Origin: Flammeovirga sp. OC4
Lineage (GTDB): Bacteria; Bacteroidota; Bacteroidia; Cytophagales; Flammeovirgaceae
Direction of reading: 5' to 3'
DNA: 64,000 nucleotides
Assembly (NCBI RefSeq): GCF_000812565.1
Contig: NZ_JTAM01000014.1
Span: 80,538 to 144,537 of the forward strand
Part shown: one piece after another, positions 27,066 to 35,212 of the stretch
How the letters are laid out: each line of letters opens with the position of its first letter
How positions within the stretch are numbered: position 1 is the stretch's first letter
Notes under the pieces: model-generated
What the model saw: the letters and a program-made list of their open reading frames with translations, nothing else
What the model was told of the DNA's origin: nothing
The model's database searches: none
Translations under genes and position numbers: made by a program

Positions 27066-27683
27066 ATGAACACGATCAACTTATTCAAAAAGTACAGCCT
27101 TGTTGGTCTTTTAGCTTCTGGATGCTTATTCACAAGCTGCGACAGCGATGACGTTGTACCAGAGATCGAAAACGAATTAGAAGTGATTACTGATGTGAAA
27201 TTAATTTTCACAAACACTGCTGATGACACGGATGTAGTAACAGCTACTGCACAAGATCCTGACGGACCAGGTCTTGAAGATCTAGTAATTAAGGATGCAA
27301 TCAACTTAGGTGCGGGTAAAACTTATACCCTTACTTACGAGATCATGAACAAATTGGAGGAGCCAGGTGAGGATATTGGTGAAGAAATCTTAGATGAAGA
27401 TCATGAGCACCAATTCTTTTTCGGATTTACGGAAGATGCGTTCTCAAACCCAACTGGTAATGGTAACATCGATAACGCTTCAGATGCTATCAATTATGAA
27501 GATGAGGATGATAATGGAAATCCTGTAGGTTTGGAAACAACATGGACAGCATCATCAACAAGCGTTTCAAATGGTGAATTCAGAGTGGTATTAAAGCACC
27601 AGCCAGATGTAAAAACTGCTACTTCTGGTTTTAATGATGGTGATACTGATTTTGATTTAAAATTTGTATTAAACATTCAATAA
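27066..27683 (+). CDS. Acidic exported lipoprotein, partner of the TonB receptor
   Basis: 205 residues with a lipobox ending LFTSCDSD (Cys25). It is strongly acidic. The body has two beta-rich halves, with the motif EDIGEEILDEDHEHQFFFGF in the middle and VGLETTWTA and EFRVVLKHQPD later. As I recall, such proteins appear in databases as type 1 periplasmic-binding-fold proteins and usually lie next to this kind of TonB receptor. The acidic/His cluster DEDHEHQ is a plausible metal-binding site. Seven bases separate it from the receptor and six from hisI, so it is in the same operon. A role in handing metal to the receptor at the surface or in the periplasm is inference. Confidence 0.72.
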   Translation: MNTINLFKKYSLVGLLASGCLFTSCDSDDVVPEIENELEVITDVKLIFTNTADDTDVVTATAQDPDGPGLEDLVIKDAINLGAGKTYTLTYEIMNKLEEPGEDIGEEILDEDHEHQFFFGFTEDAFSNPTGNGNIDNASDAINYEDEDDNGNPVGLETTWTASSTSVSNGEFRVVLKHQPDVKTATSGFNDGDTDFDLKFVLNIQ

Positions 27684-27689
27684 TAAAAT

Positions 27690-28103
27690 ATGGAAAACAG
27701 TTCAAAGGTAGCTTTGGAAGAGGAGCTTGTACCGCAGCTTCAGTTTGAGAAAAGAGGTGGGTTATTACCCGTCGTTGCACAAGAATTTGATACGGGGCAA
27801 ATTCTAATGCTTGGTTATGCCAATAAAGAAGCTTTTGAGTATACATTGAAATCAAAGAAAGCCACTTTTTGGTCTACCTCACGAAATGAATTGTGGACAA
27901 AAGGGGAAACCTCTGGCAACTACTTAAAGATTATAAAAATCATGGTGGACTGTGACCAAGACGCTATCATTTATCAGGTAAGACTGATGGGTGGTGGCGT
28001 TTGTCATACTTTCAATCAGGAGGGAGAAAACAGAAAAGCATGCTTCTATAGAAGCTATGATTTAGAGGAAAATATGTTACAATTTATAGACGGAATGGAA
28101 TAG
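27690..28103 (+). CDS. hisI: Stand-alone phosphoribosyl-AMP cyclohydrolase (HisI-type)
   Basis: 137 residues without a fused HisE domain. It opens the purine ring of phosphoribosyl-AMP in histidine synthesis. Key sites are present: FWSTSRNELWTKGETSG, the metal aspartates in DCDQD (D87, D89, D91) and three cysteines equivalent to the catalytic zinc ligands, C88, C105 (VCHT) and C118 (ACFYR). Spacing C105-C118 is wider (12 intervening residues) than in the common CHTGxxSCFYR form. No other his genes are near. Its place between a metal-receptor operon and folE suggests a zinc-starvation paralogue rather than the housekeeping enzyme; whether another hisI exists lies outside the window. Confidence 0.88.
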   Translation: MENSSKVALEEELVPQLQFEKRGGLLPVVAQEFDTGQILMLGYANKEAFEYTLKSKKATFWSTSRNELWTKGETSGNYLKIIKIMVDCDQDAIIYQVRLMGGGVCHTFNQEGENRKACFYRSYDLEENMLQFIDGME

Positions 28104-28766
28104 ATGGAAAAGGAAGAAAAACTAAGAATTGAGGTAGAAGGTGATAATCATATGATGACAAGCGTTGATACACCAATGCTTGCTGATGCTTTTGAAAAAA
28201 GTGACGACGAAAAGATTGAAATTATTCAGGAACATTTTGCTGGTATAATGAAGACATTGGGTCTTGATTTATCAGATGACAGTTTGAAAGGTACACCTTA
28301 TCGATATGCTAAAATGTATGTCAAGGAGCTTTTCTCAGGTCTCGATCCTAAAAATAAACCCTCATTATCAGTTTTTGACAATAAATACCAATATGATAAA
28401 ATGTTGATTGAGAAAAATATCACTTTCTCTTCAGTATGTGAACATCATTTTTTACCCATTGTAGGAAAGGCCCATATCGGTTATATCTCTTCAGGTAAAG
28501 TAATTGGTATTTCAAAAATTAATCGAATTGTAGAATATTACGGCAAACGCCCACAAGTGCAGGAACGTATGACACTTCAAGTGTACAACGAACTGCAAGA
28601 TGCATTAAAAACCGACAGCATCATTGTGGTAGTGGATGCAGAACACCTTTGTGTCTCTTCAAGGGGCGTAAAGGACAAGACAAGCTCAACCGTGACCATG
28701 GAATATGGAGGTAAGTTTAATGATGTTTCCTTTAGAGAAGAATTTCTTCGATTACTAAAGGACTAA
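28104..28766 (+). CDS. folE: GTP cyclohydrolase I (FolE)
   Basis: 220 residues, homodecameric enzyme making 7,8-dihydroneopterin triphosphate from GTP, the first step of folate synthesis. The zinc ligands C112, H115 (in SSVCEHHFLP) and C183 (EHLCVSSRG) line up with the E. coli residues, and GISKINRIVEYY and RPQVQERMT are family signatures. The ATG directly follows the hisI stop codon (no gap), so the two are cotranslated or coupled. Within this operon it is probably a spare copy expressed under zinc limitation, although it keeps the zinc ligands. Terminator at 28806. Confidence 0.93.
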   Translation: MEKEEKLRIEVEGDNHMMTSVDTPMLADAFEKSDDEKIEIIQEHFAGIMKTLGLDLSDDSLKGTPYRYAKMYVKELFSGLDPKNKPSLSVFDNKYQYDKMLIEKNITFSSVCEHHFLPIVGKAHIGYISSGKVIGISKINRIVEYYGKRPQVQERMTLQVYNELQDALKTDSIIVVVDAEHLCVSSRGVKDKTSSTVTMEYGGKFNDVSFREEFLRLLKD

Positions 28767-28805
28767 CTCACCACGGTTTAGTTATTAGAAGTTATATTGG
28801 ATTTG

Positions 28806-28843
28806 AGCTCTTCCCTTAATTTTTAAGGGTTGAGCTTTTTTTT
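28806..28843 (+). terminator. Terminator of the zinc-locus operon
   Basis: AGCTCTTCCCTTAA (28806-28819) pairs with TTAAGGGTTGAGCT (28823-28836) at 12 of 14 positions, followed by TTTTTTT. Confidence 0.8.
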
Positions 28844-28892
28844 CTGATAAAAAGTCAGGACTTGTACAAAAAGTCATTTTTTGTAATAGATA

Positions 28893-29474
28893 CTAACCCA
28901 TTACTTTTTGTCTATGATTGTCACGTTCTTCTTTTTTTCTAATCACCCTTTTGGCAGCTTCAATCGCTTCCGGTATTAGTGTGTTTTCTTGAACAATTAC
29001 TCTCAATTCAAAAATGTCATTCTTTTCAAATTTCTTTTCAAAAAACTGTATTTTAAACTCGTTACTTTGTAGTTGCTGTTTTTCATTTTTCTTTAATATT
29101 GGCCTTATCTTTTCGGCAAGACTTGGATTTACTTTTATATGACCGATGAGTAATAAAAGTGATGTGATGTCAATATTGATAAAACCAATTTCAATAGAAA
29201 AGATCAAATGGTAAATCTGAACCAGATGGAATATTCCTGCTAACAGAAGGATTGCAAAAGCGTGTTTCCAATACTCGCTTTTTAGTAGTATTAAAAGTAT
29301 TGAAATCAATAACCCAACATACGATAGGAAATTTTTCGCATAATAAGAGAAGTGAATATTACTATCATTTTCTAATAGTAAATTTTGGAAAAAAGTGTTC
29401 TCAATAAAATAAGGAATGGTTAATAAGGTAGCTATTCCAAGTGGAATATACTTGATTGATTCTTTAGTTTTCAT
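28893..29474 (-). CDS. Hypothetical membrane protein, four helices
   Basis: 193 residues. Hydrophobic segments at about 10-27, 47-64, 70-91 and 95-111 suggest four membrane helices, followed by a charged cytoplasmic tail rich in K and E (about 115-193) with a helical stretch PEAIEAAKRVIRKKEERDNH. I recognise no family. It lies alone on the minus strand, convergent with folE, and an alpha/beta hydrolase gene lies upstream on the same strand. No function is proposed. Confidence 0.6.
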   Translation of the reverse strand: MKTKESIKYIPLGIATLLTIPYFIENTFFQNLLLENDSNIHFSYYAKNFLSYVGLLISILLILLKSEYWKHAFAILLLAGIFHLVQIYHLIFSIEIGFINIDITSLLLLIGHIKVNPSLAEKIRPILKKNEKQQLQSNEFKIQFFEKKFEKNDIFELRVIVQENTLIPEAIEAAKRVIRKKEERDNHRQKVMG

Positions 29475-29511
29475 GTTTGCCCAGCAGATAATTTAATTAT
29501 GTGAGGCAAAA

Positions 29512-29706
29512 CTAATAATAATACCCCTTCTTATCAAACCATCTTTCTTTCAAAATCTTACAATAGGGACAAAGGGACAGGCTTAAATGTAAACCAATCC
29601 CTAAAAAATAAACATAATCAAGAACCAAAGATTTTAAATGACTACTTAATGACGTTTGAAAATTCACATTCCAACTGAGATTTATATTCACTATGTAGTC
29701 ATCCAT
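29512..29706 (-). CDS. Possible small protein, 64 aa
   Basis: An ATG frame overlapping the last 16 bases of the hydrolase gene. It has one moderately hydrophobic stretch (SLVLDYVYFLGIGLHLSLSL) followed by CPYCKILKERWFDKKG. The overlap suits translational coupling and the CPYC pair is notable, but length, composition and lack of a recognised family leave it close to chance. It could be a spurious frame in the 216-base gap between two minus-strand genes. Confidence 0.3.
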   Translation of the reverse strand: MDDYIVNINLSWNVNFQTSLSSHLKSLVLDYVYFLGIGLHLSLSLCPYCKILKERWFDKKGYYY

Positions 29707-30692
29707 TCTGCCAATATTTTAATAAATCTCGGATGAATTAAGTAGCCAACCGAGGCATGAGGGTTTGACTTCTCACCTTTAACGGCTAGATTGTAAATCT
29801 TATCTTCTTCTTCAATAAAGTTTTCTTTTTTGATCAGATCTAGATCAATCATCTCTTGGAAATCATCTTGTATATGACTGTCATGACAGATGTAATCATC
29901 CTCTGCAGAAATATTAACCCACTTATGGATATTAGTGGGGTATTGTCTGATTTTATCTTTGGCGATCAACTCTTCCTTCAGACTGTTATTTTTACAACCT
30001 CTAGGAGGCGAATAAATACTTAAACTTGCACCTCTCAAGTTATCTTTCACATGAATATCACCAAGTGGAGAACCTAAAGTGACAAATAGATTGACCTTTT
30101 TATCTGGCCCAATAGCATTTTTAAATTCATTGAGATGTGATAACTGCCATAGCACATCATAACTTATAATTGTTCCTAAGCTATGAGCAATCAGCATAAT
30201 TTCATCACCATTGGCAAGGTACTTTTTTAAAGGTGAAATCAATCTTTCCTGAACAAGATGATTGAATTCAGAGTCCTTATTCCAATATTCAATAACATCG
30301 GGTGCTTTGATCTTAATTAGCGATTCACCGATATTGAAAAGGTTTAATGGAGATGAAAAAAAGTCAGCAAGCCCTTCATTGAAGAATCCAAAAGTATGGA
30401 GATTATCATAATTGTCTTCATTGAAGCCTTCTGCTGAATAGGTTTTTAATTTATTTAATGTCTTAATTCTTAACTGATCATCTTCATATTCATTACTGAA
30501 AAACCTTTTGTTTGTGATATCACCGTAGTAGATGAATTCTTTTTCAAAATTATCAAATTGATCTGCTAGTTGTGCATTAAAGTCTCTTTTTAGGCCGTGT
30601 TTTATAGCTTCATACCAAATTGCTCTTATTTCTTCTTTTTTGGGCTTTTGTGCACGACCATGGATGATTAAAATTCTTTTTGTAGTGGGCAT
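29691..30692 (-). CDS. Alpha/beta hydrolase, lipase-like
   Basis: 333 residues, cytoplasmic (no signal peptide). The first strand RILIIHGRAQ is followed by a helical region of about 100 residues, then the nucleophile elbow LIAHSLG (S171) and the strand VNLFVTLGSPLGD, as in lipases and serine esterases of the alpha/beta hydrolase fold. The acid and histidine are probably in NISAEDDYI and NPHASVGYLIHP. The substrate is unknown. The 330-base upstream region holds no other gene, so this is probably the first gene of its transcript. Confidence 0.75.
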   Translation of the reverse strand: MPTTKRILIIHGRAQKPKKEEIRAIWYEAIKHGLKRDFNAQLADQFDNFEKEFIYYGDITNKRFFSNEYEDDQLRIKTLNKLKTYSAEGFNEDNYDNLHTFGFFNEGLADFFSSPLNLFNIGESLIKIKAPDVIEYWNKDSEFNHLVQERLISPLKKYLANGDEIMLIAHSLGTIISYDVLWQLSHLNEFKNAIGPDKKVNLFVTLGSPLGDIHVKDNLRGASLSIYSPPRGCKNNSLKEELIAKDKIRQYPTNIHKWVNISAEDDYICHDSHIQDDFQEMIDLDLIKKENFIEEEDKIYNLAVKGEKSNPHASVGYLIHPRFIKILAEWMTT

Positions 30693-31022
30693 GTTAAAGT
30701 TGTTTTAGTAAGTGTATTTATTGTTAATAAATATAGGAAGGACAAAGTTTAAATTGAAAAAATTAGTGTTATGAAAAGTCAAAATAAATAGTCCTTGATT
30801 TAAGAGGTAAAATAAAATTATTATTAATACATGAGATATTCTTTGTTATAAAATGACTTCTTGTTGATGAAAACTCTAAATCTACCCTTTCAAAAGTGTA
30901 CTTTAATTCCAAAGAAATGGAGTGGAAATACTTTATAATATCAGCTCAGAAAAATAGTAGGGCACAAAAAAAAGGTGAAAAGATCTACATCTTTTCACCT
31001 TCACTTCAATGATGTGTGTGAA
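30693..31022. other. Intergenic region between siaC and the hydrolase gene
   Basis: 330 AT-rich bases. It contains the siaBC terminator (30965-31001) and a short palindrome TATTTATT-GTT-AATAAATA (30715-30733) upstream of the hydrolase start. No frame with coding character and no exact TAnnTTTG on the minus strand was found. Confidence 0.6.
30965..31001 (-). terminator. Terminator of the siaB-siaC operon
   Basis: Perfect 13-bp stem AAGGTGAAAAGAT (30972-30984) and ATCTTTTCACCTT (30989-31001), 4-base loop. The A-run from 30966 is the U-run on the minus strand. Confidence 0.88.
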
Positions 31023-31400
31023 TTAATAAGGAAGCAAGTTGAAAGTAAGCTCTACGTCATCTGCGTATTCTTCACCACTTTCTAACATGTCAACATCGTT
31101 TTCTTCATAATACCAGTTGACAACAACTTTACCTTCTTTGTTATTCTGGTATTCTTCAAGTAAAGTCAAAATCTCTAAAAATCTTCTTGATGAAGATGTA
31201 TTAAAGTAAGACATCTTGAAATTCATTGTAATTTCTTTTCCCGACTCTTCTAAATAGTCCTCAAGCCAGCTAAAAATAGGACCAAAAAATTCTGTTGTAT
31301 ATTCGTGATACGATTCCCCTTCTATTTCTAAAACTCCTGTTTCAGCATTGAAATCAATTCTCGGAATATAAGTTGATCCGTCAATATGGAAGTTTTCCAT
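31023..31400 (-). CDS. SiaC-family regulatory phosphoprotein (DUF1987)
   Basis: 125 residues, single DUF1987 domain. ETGVLEIEGESYHE and MSYFNTSSSRRFLEIL are family signatures. T68 falls exactly where SiaC of Pseudomonas aeruginosa is phosphorylated. In that system SiaC switches a diguanylate cyclase (SiaD) depending on its phosphorylation by SiaB kinase and removal by SiaA phosphatase, linking signals to aggregation and biofilm. The adjacent upstream gene encodes the SiaB-like kinase, 6 bases away, so the pair should form a working switch. The target here is unknown. Confidence 0.9.
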   Translation of the reverse strand: MENFHIDGSTYIPRIDFNAETGVLEIEGESYHEYTTEFFGPIFSWLEDYLEESGKEITMNFKMSYFNTSSSRRFLEILTLLEEYQNNKEGKVVVNWYYEENDVDMLESGEEYADDVELTFNLLPY

Positions 31401-31406
31401 GCTATT

Positions 31407-31970
31407 TTAATTTTGTAGTTCCTTGTTAACTCTAACCGATAATATAAAAAATGATCTGGTCTCGTCGTACTCTTTTATATTAATTTCAATCGGGTTTCCT
31501 GATTTACGAACCATGTCGATGAAACCTAAGTTTGCTCCCGGCTTACCTTCACGCTGAGGAGCCTTACGTTGCTCACGATAGAATTCTTTTAGTTTTTCAG
31601 GTGATAGTCCATTGATGTAATTAGCCCTTTCAATTAAAGGGGGAACCTCTGTTTTGACTATACAGTTTCCCGAAGTAATTATATAATGATGATCATCTTC
31701 TGCTATAGCTACAATTCCCACGCCAATATCTCTTCCATCCTTCTCGGAGTATTGTTTTTCTGCAGAATAGTGATGAATATTTTGCGCCATTTCAATAACT
31801 ATTGCAAAAAGGCGCTTTGCAATTACTCTACTTTCGGGAGTGTTGCGTAAACTTTTACCTATCAATGCAAGAACATCCTGAGAAAAAATTCCCTGGAATG
31901 CAAGCGATATTTTTTTCATCGCCAGTTGCTGCTTGAAAGTCTTCACGCTAAAATGTTCCATGTACCCCAT
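31407..31970 (-). CDS. SiaB-family protein kinase
   Basis: 187 residues, a GHKL-fold kinase-like domain (DUF6272). EMAQNIHHYS is the equivalent of the N-box helix, and GKPGANLGFIDMVRKSG the nucleotide lid. SiaB kinases phosphorylate SiaC-type partners on threonine. It is first in a two-gene operon with the SiaC-like gene and is followed by a strong terminator, so no SiaA phosphatase or SiaD cyclase is encoded in cis. Several methionines near the start (M1, M4) make the exact N-terminus uncertain. Confidence 0.87.
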   Translation of the reverse strand: MGYMEHFSVKTFKQQLAMKKISLAFQGIFSQDVLALIGKSLRNTPESRVIAKRLFAIVIEMAQNIHHYSAEKQYSEKDGRDIGVGIVAIAEDDHHYIITSGNCIVKTEVPPLIERANYINGLSPEKLKEFYREQRKAPQREGKPGANLGFIDMVRKSGNPIEINIKEYDETRSFFILSVRVNKELQN

Positions 31971-32193
31971 AGATATCCTCGGTATAATGCGTTAAATCGT
32001 TTAAAAAATTCCTAATAATCAATAAGCTTCCGTCAAATATTACACGAGAGTGCGAGTAGATCAATAGTATCTAAATTCAATAATACTATTTTTTTTGTAA
32101 ATATTTAAGAACCAATAAGATTATTATTATTTTCTTTAAAAAGGTTATTACAATAACGTCAAAAAAAGATTATCAGTATATAAAACTTATCTT

Positions 32194-32201
32194 TATTTTT
32201 G
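32194..32201 (+). promoter_or_regulatory. Predicted -7 box TATTTTTG
   Basis: Fits TAnnTTTG and lies 40 bases before the ATG of the DUF1573 gene, a normal leader length. No good -33 TTG. Confidence 0.45.
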
Positions 32202-32240
32202 CATTTATAATACCAAACATGAAATTTTTAGTCATTAATA

Positions 32241-33332
32241 ATGAAAAAGACATACATAAGTTTTTCAATTTTAATTTTTTCGTTCTTAGTTAATCCATTA
32301 TTCGCTCAATCAAAAATTGTGTTCGATTCATTAGTTCATGACTTCGGAGATATTAAAGAAGAAGATGGAGATGCTGAAGCAATCTTTGATTTCACAAACC
32401 AAGGAAATAAGCCATTACAATTGAAAAGCGTAAAAGCAAGTTGTGGGTGCACCACACCCAATTGGTCTACTGAAGACATAGCTGTCAATGGCAAAGGGTA
32501 TGTACAGGTAAGTTATTCCACTAAAAATAGACCTGGACCATTTACTAAAACAATATCAGTGAGAACAAATGGTAACCCACAAGTATTGGTATTAACCATT
32601 AAAGGAAATGTGATCCCAAGACCGAAAGGCCCTAAAGATTGGTACCCTCACGAAATTGGTAATTTGAGATTTAAAACTACTCATATTTTATTCGGGAATA
32701 TTCTAAATACACAGAAAGATACAGTCTCTACTGTTATTTATAATCAAGGTATCGCTCCTGTTAAACTGAAGTTTGATGAAGTAAAAGTGCCTGATTACAT
32801 CAAAGTGTGGGGGACAAAAGATAAATTGAGTATTAACGATACAGCAACGGTGTATATCAGTTATGATGCTTCAATGAAAGATGATTATGGCTACTTATTT
32901 GAGTATTTCCAATTGCCTACATCTGATTTAGAATCTCCTAAAAAACGTATCAATATTAGTGCACATATTAAGGAAGATTTTTCAAGTTTAGCTGAGGATG
33001 GAAGCACACCGACAGTTGAATTTGATAAAAAAGTACAGCAATTGGGGGAAATGAAAGCGTTGGATAAAAAATCTGTTGCATTTACCATTTCTAATAAAGG
33101 AACATCTGAGTTGATCCTTAGAAAAGTAAAAGCAAGTTGTGGTTGTACTGCTACAAAGCCTCAAAAAACAACCTTAGCCCCAGGTGAAAGCACCAAATTA
33201 GATGTTACATTTACAGCAGGTAATTACAACCGTCAAGTAAAAAAGTCAATTACAATTATTACGAATGATCCTAAAAAACCTGAGAGTACACTGTATATAG
33301 AAGCAGATGTGAAATCTACAGAAGGAAATTAA
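32241..33332 (+). CDS. Exported protein with two DUF1573 domains
   Basis: 363 residues with a signal peptide ending at NPLFAQ. Two DUF1573 (ASPM/SPD-2/Hydin-like immunoglobulin) domains occupy about 25-115 and 255-360. Each has the strand FDFGDIKE- or QLGEM-like start and the conserved KASCGCT motif (one at about residue 70, one near 300). The middle part is a third, more divergent beta-sandwich. Such proteins are common in Bacteroidota as periplasmic or surface binding modules of unknown function. It starts an apparent operon with a DUF4340-like protein (3-base gap) and murI. Confidence 0.88.
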   Translation: MKKTYISFSILIFSFLVNPLFAQSKIVFDSLVHDFGDIKEEDGDAEAIFDFTNQGNKPLQLKSVKASCGCTTPNWSTEDIAVNGKGYVQVSYSTKNRPGPFTKTISVRTNGNPQVLVLTIKGNVIPRPKGPKDWYPHEIGNLRFKTTHILFGNILNTQKDTVSTVIYNQGIAPVKLKFDEVKVPDYIKVWGTKDKLSINDTATVYISYDASMKDDYGYLFEYFQLPTSDLESPKKRINISAHIKEDFSSLAEDGSTPTVEFDKKVQQLGEMKALDKKSVAFTISNKGTSELILRKVKASCGCTATKPQKTTLAPGESTKLDVTFTAGNYNRQVKKSITIITNDPKKPESTLYIEADVKSTEGN

Positions 33333-33335
33333 ACA

Positions 33336-34238
33336 ATGACAAATAAATTAAAAGTATTAGTAGGAGTAAACCTATTGCTGATAGCGGCTATAGGTTTCTC
33401 TTTTGTTGATTTTTCAACAGCAAGCAAACCAGAAAATCTTACTTTTTTTAAGGTTGAACACTTAGGTGATATCACTCAATTTGATATTGATGGTCATTCT
33501 ATTCAGAAATTAGAAGATGGACGATGGGTGATGGATCAAAATATTGATTTATCTCCTCAAAAAGTAGGACGTTTATTTCAAACTGTACAACAAACACGTA
33601 TTGTAGAAAGCAAGGATAGAGTCATTGAAGGAGGTAAAGATGTTGTCATCTATATTTCTAATGTTCCAGTGATCACTGCCAAAATCCAATCCGAAAGTGA
33701 TATTGTTTCTTACGGAGAAATCAATGGCGAAACGTATGCTATTGAAATACCGGGACAGTTTGTAAACTTAGAAGAAATATTTTCACCGACTAAGGCAGAA
33801 TGGAGAGATAAAACAATATTTAGAACGTCATGGAAAACATTGAAAACTTTTGATTTGCAGTATGATAGAAATCCTGAGAATGATGTATTAATTTCATTTG
33901 AAGATCCTTTTTACAATGTTAGAGGCGTTAATCTTTTAGATTCGGCTGCTGTCTATCAATTTGTTAGTTCCCTGCCTAAAACACAAGGATCTAACTTTGA
34001 AGTGAGAAATTCTTTCATTGCAGATACAGTTTCAAAATATAAACCATTCTGTAAAGTGAAAATGGAAGACCTAATACCTGCCTACAATGTAGAAGTAGGG
34101 ATTTATCCATTCCAAAATAAGGTTTTTGCTTATTTCCCGAAAACAAAAGAAGTAGCTGAAATTGACACAAAACAGATTCAAGATGTCTTGGTGTCATGGC
34201 ACTTTTTTGATGCAAATGATCCTCGAAAAAGAAAATAA
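33336..34238 (+). CDS. DUF4340-like membrane-anchored protein
   Basis: 300 residues. One N-terminal membrane helix (VLVGVNLLLIAAIGFSFVDF) anchors an exterior domain. LEDGRWVMDQNIDLSPQKVGRLFQTV and EWRDKTIFRTSWKTLKTFDLQYD resemble the repeated DUF4340 unit found with gliding/ABC-2 auxiliary proteins, though I am not sure of the family. It lies 3 bases after the DUF1573 gene and 3 bases before murI. No catalytic residues were recognised. Confidence 0.65.
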   Translation: MTNKLKVLVGVNLLLIAAIGFSFVDFSTASKPENLTFFKVEHLGDITQFDIDGHSIQKLEDGRWVMDQNIDLSPQKVGRLFQTVQQTRIVESKDRVIEGGKDVVIYISNVPVITAKIQSESDIVSYGEINGETYAIEIPGQFVNLEEIFSPTKAEWRDKTIFRTSWKTLKTFDLQYDRNPENDVLISFEDPFYNVRGVNLLDSAAVYQFVSSLPKTQGSNFEVRNSFIADTVSKYKPFCKVKMEDLIPAYNVEVGIYPFQNKVFAYFPKTKEVAEIDTKQIQDVLVSWHFFDANDPRKRK

Positions 34239-34241
34239 ATT

Positions 34242-35018
34242 ATGATTGCTTTCTTTGATTCTGGGTTGGGTGGTTTATCTGTGTGGAAAACGTATTATCA
34301 GCAAGTCCCAGAACAGTCTATGCTTTACTTTGCAGACCAAAAGTATATTCCTTATGGTTCTAAGACAAAGGAAGAATTACTTGACCGTGCAATTAAAATC
34401 ACTGACTTTCTAATTTCAAAAGGGGCAACCATAATTGTTGTGGCTTGTAACACTGCAACTGCTGCAGTGATTAAGCTATTAAGAGAGAAATATGCCATCC
34501 CTTTTGTGGGAATGGAGCCAGCAATTAAGCCAGCAGCAATGTCTTCTAAAACAAAGACGATTGGAGTATTGGCTACGGAAGGAACTTTTTCAGGAGAGTT
34601 ATTCCAACAAACTAAAGAAAAATTCACGAAAGGTGTAAATGTTATTATTCAGCCAGGTTATGGAATGGTGGAGTTGGTAGAAGAAGGCTTGATGAGAACA
34701 CCAAAAGCAAAAGAATTATTAATGCCTTTGGTTCACCCGATGCTCAAAGAGAATGTGGATCATATTGTTTTAGGTTGTACCCACTATCCGTTCCTCAAAG
34801 AAGATATTCAGGAAATAGTGGGGAAAAATGTTGAGTTGATAGATCCTTCTCCAGCAGTAGTAAAACAGATTATTAGGTTGATGCCTGAACTCGTCTTGGA
34901 TAAGGCTGCAAAGTATCAATTCTACACATCGAGTTCTGATTTAAAGTCTTTTCAGAATGGTGTAGAAAAACTTATTGGACAGAATACAAATGTTGATTAT
35001 CAATCATTTGATTTATAA
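34242..35018 (+). CDS. murI: Glutamate racemase MurI
   Basis: 258 residues. It converts L- to D-glutamate for peptidoglycan. The substrate loop FFDSGLGGLSVW, the two catalytic cysteines C69 (VACNTAT) and C179 (LGCTHYP), and PYGSK are all present; length fits the family. The start ATG gives MIAFFDSG directly, shorter at the N-terminus than many homologues but complete. It is the last gene of the operon with DUF1573 and DUF4340-like genes and is followed by a probable terminator. Confidence 0.96.
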   Translation: MIAFFDSGLGGLSVWKTYYQQVPEQSMLYFADQKYIPYGSKTKEELLDRAIKITDFLISKGATIIVVACNTATAAVIKLLREKYAIPFVGMEPAIKPAAMSSKTKTIGVLATEGTFSGELFQQTKEKFTKGVNVIIQPGYGMVELVEEGLMRTPKAKELLMPLVHPMLKENVDHIVLGCTHYPFLKEDIQEIVGKNVELIDPSPAVVKQIIRLMPELVLDKAAKYQFYTSSSDLKSFQNGVEKLIGQNTNVDYQSFDL

Positions 35019-35039
35019 TAGAATCTTAAATAAGTAGGA

Positions 35040-35066
35040 GGGTAGGTGATAAATCTGCCCTTTTCC
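35040..35066 (+). terminator. Probable terminator after murI
   Basis: GGGTAG (35040-35045) pairs with CTGCCC (35055-35060), one G-T pair, followed by TTTTCCTTTT. Short stem. Confidence 0.55.
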
Positions 35067-35212
35067 TTTTCCTTCAATTGTACTTTACTCCATAGGAAAT
35101 AGATAAAGACCAATACTTGTAGTATAGGTTGTTGCTCTTTATTAACTAAATTTCATTTCATCTTATCATTAAATGGGCGAAATTTCGATCGTTAAACCTA
35201 CACTTATTAGAA

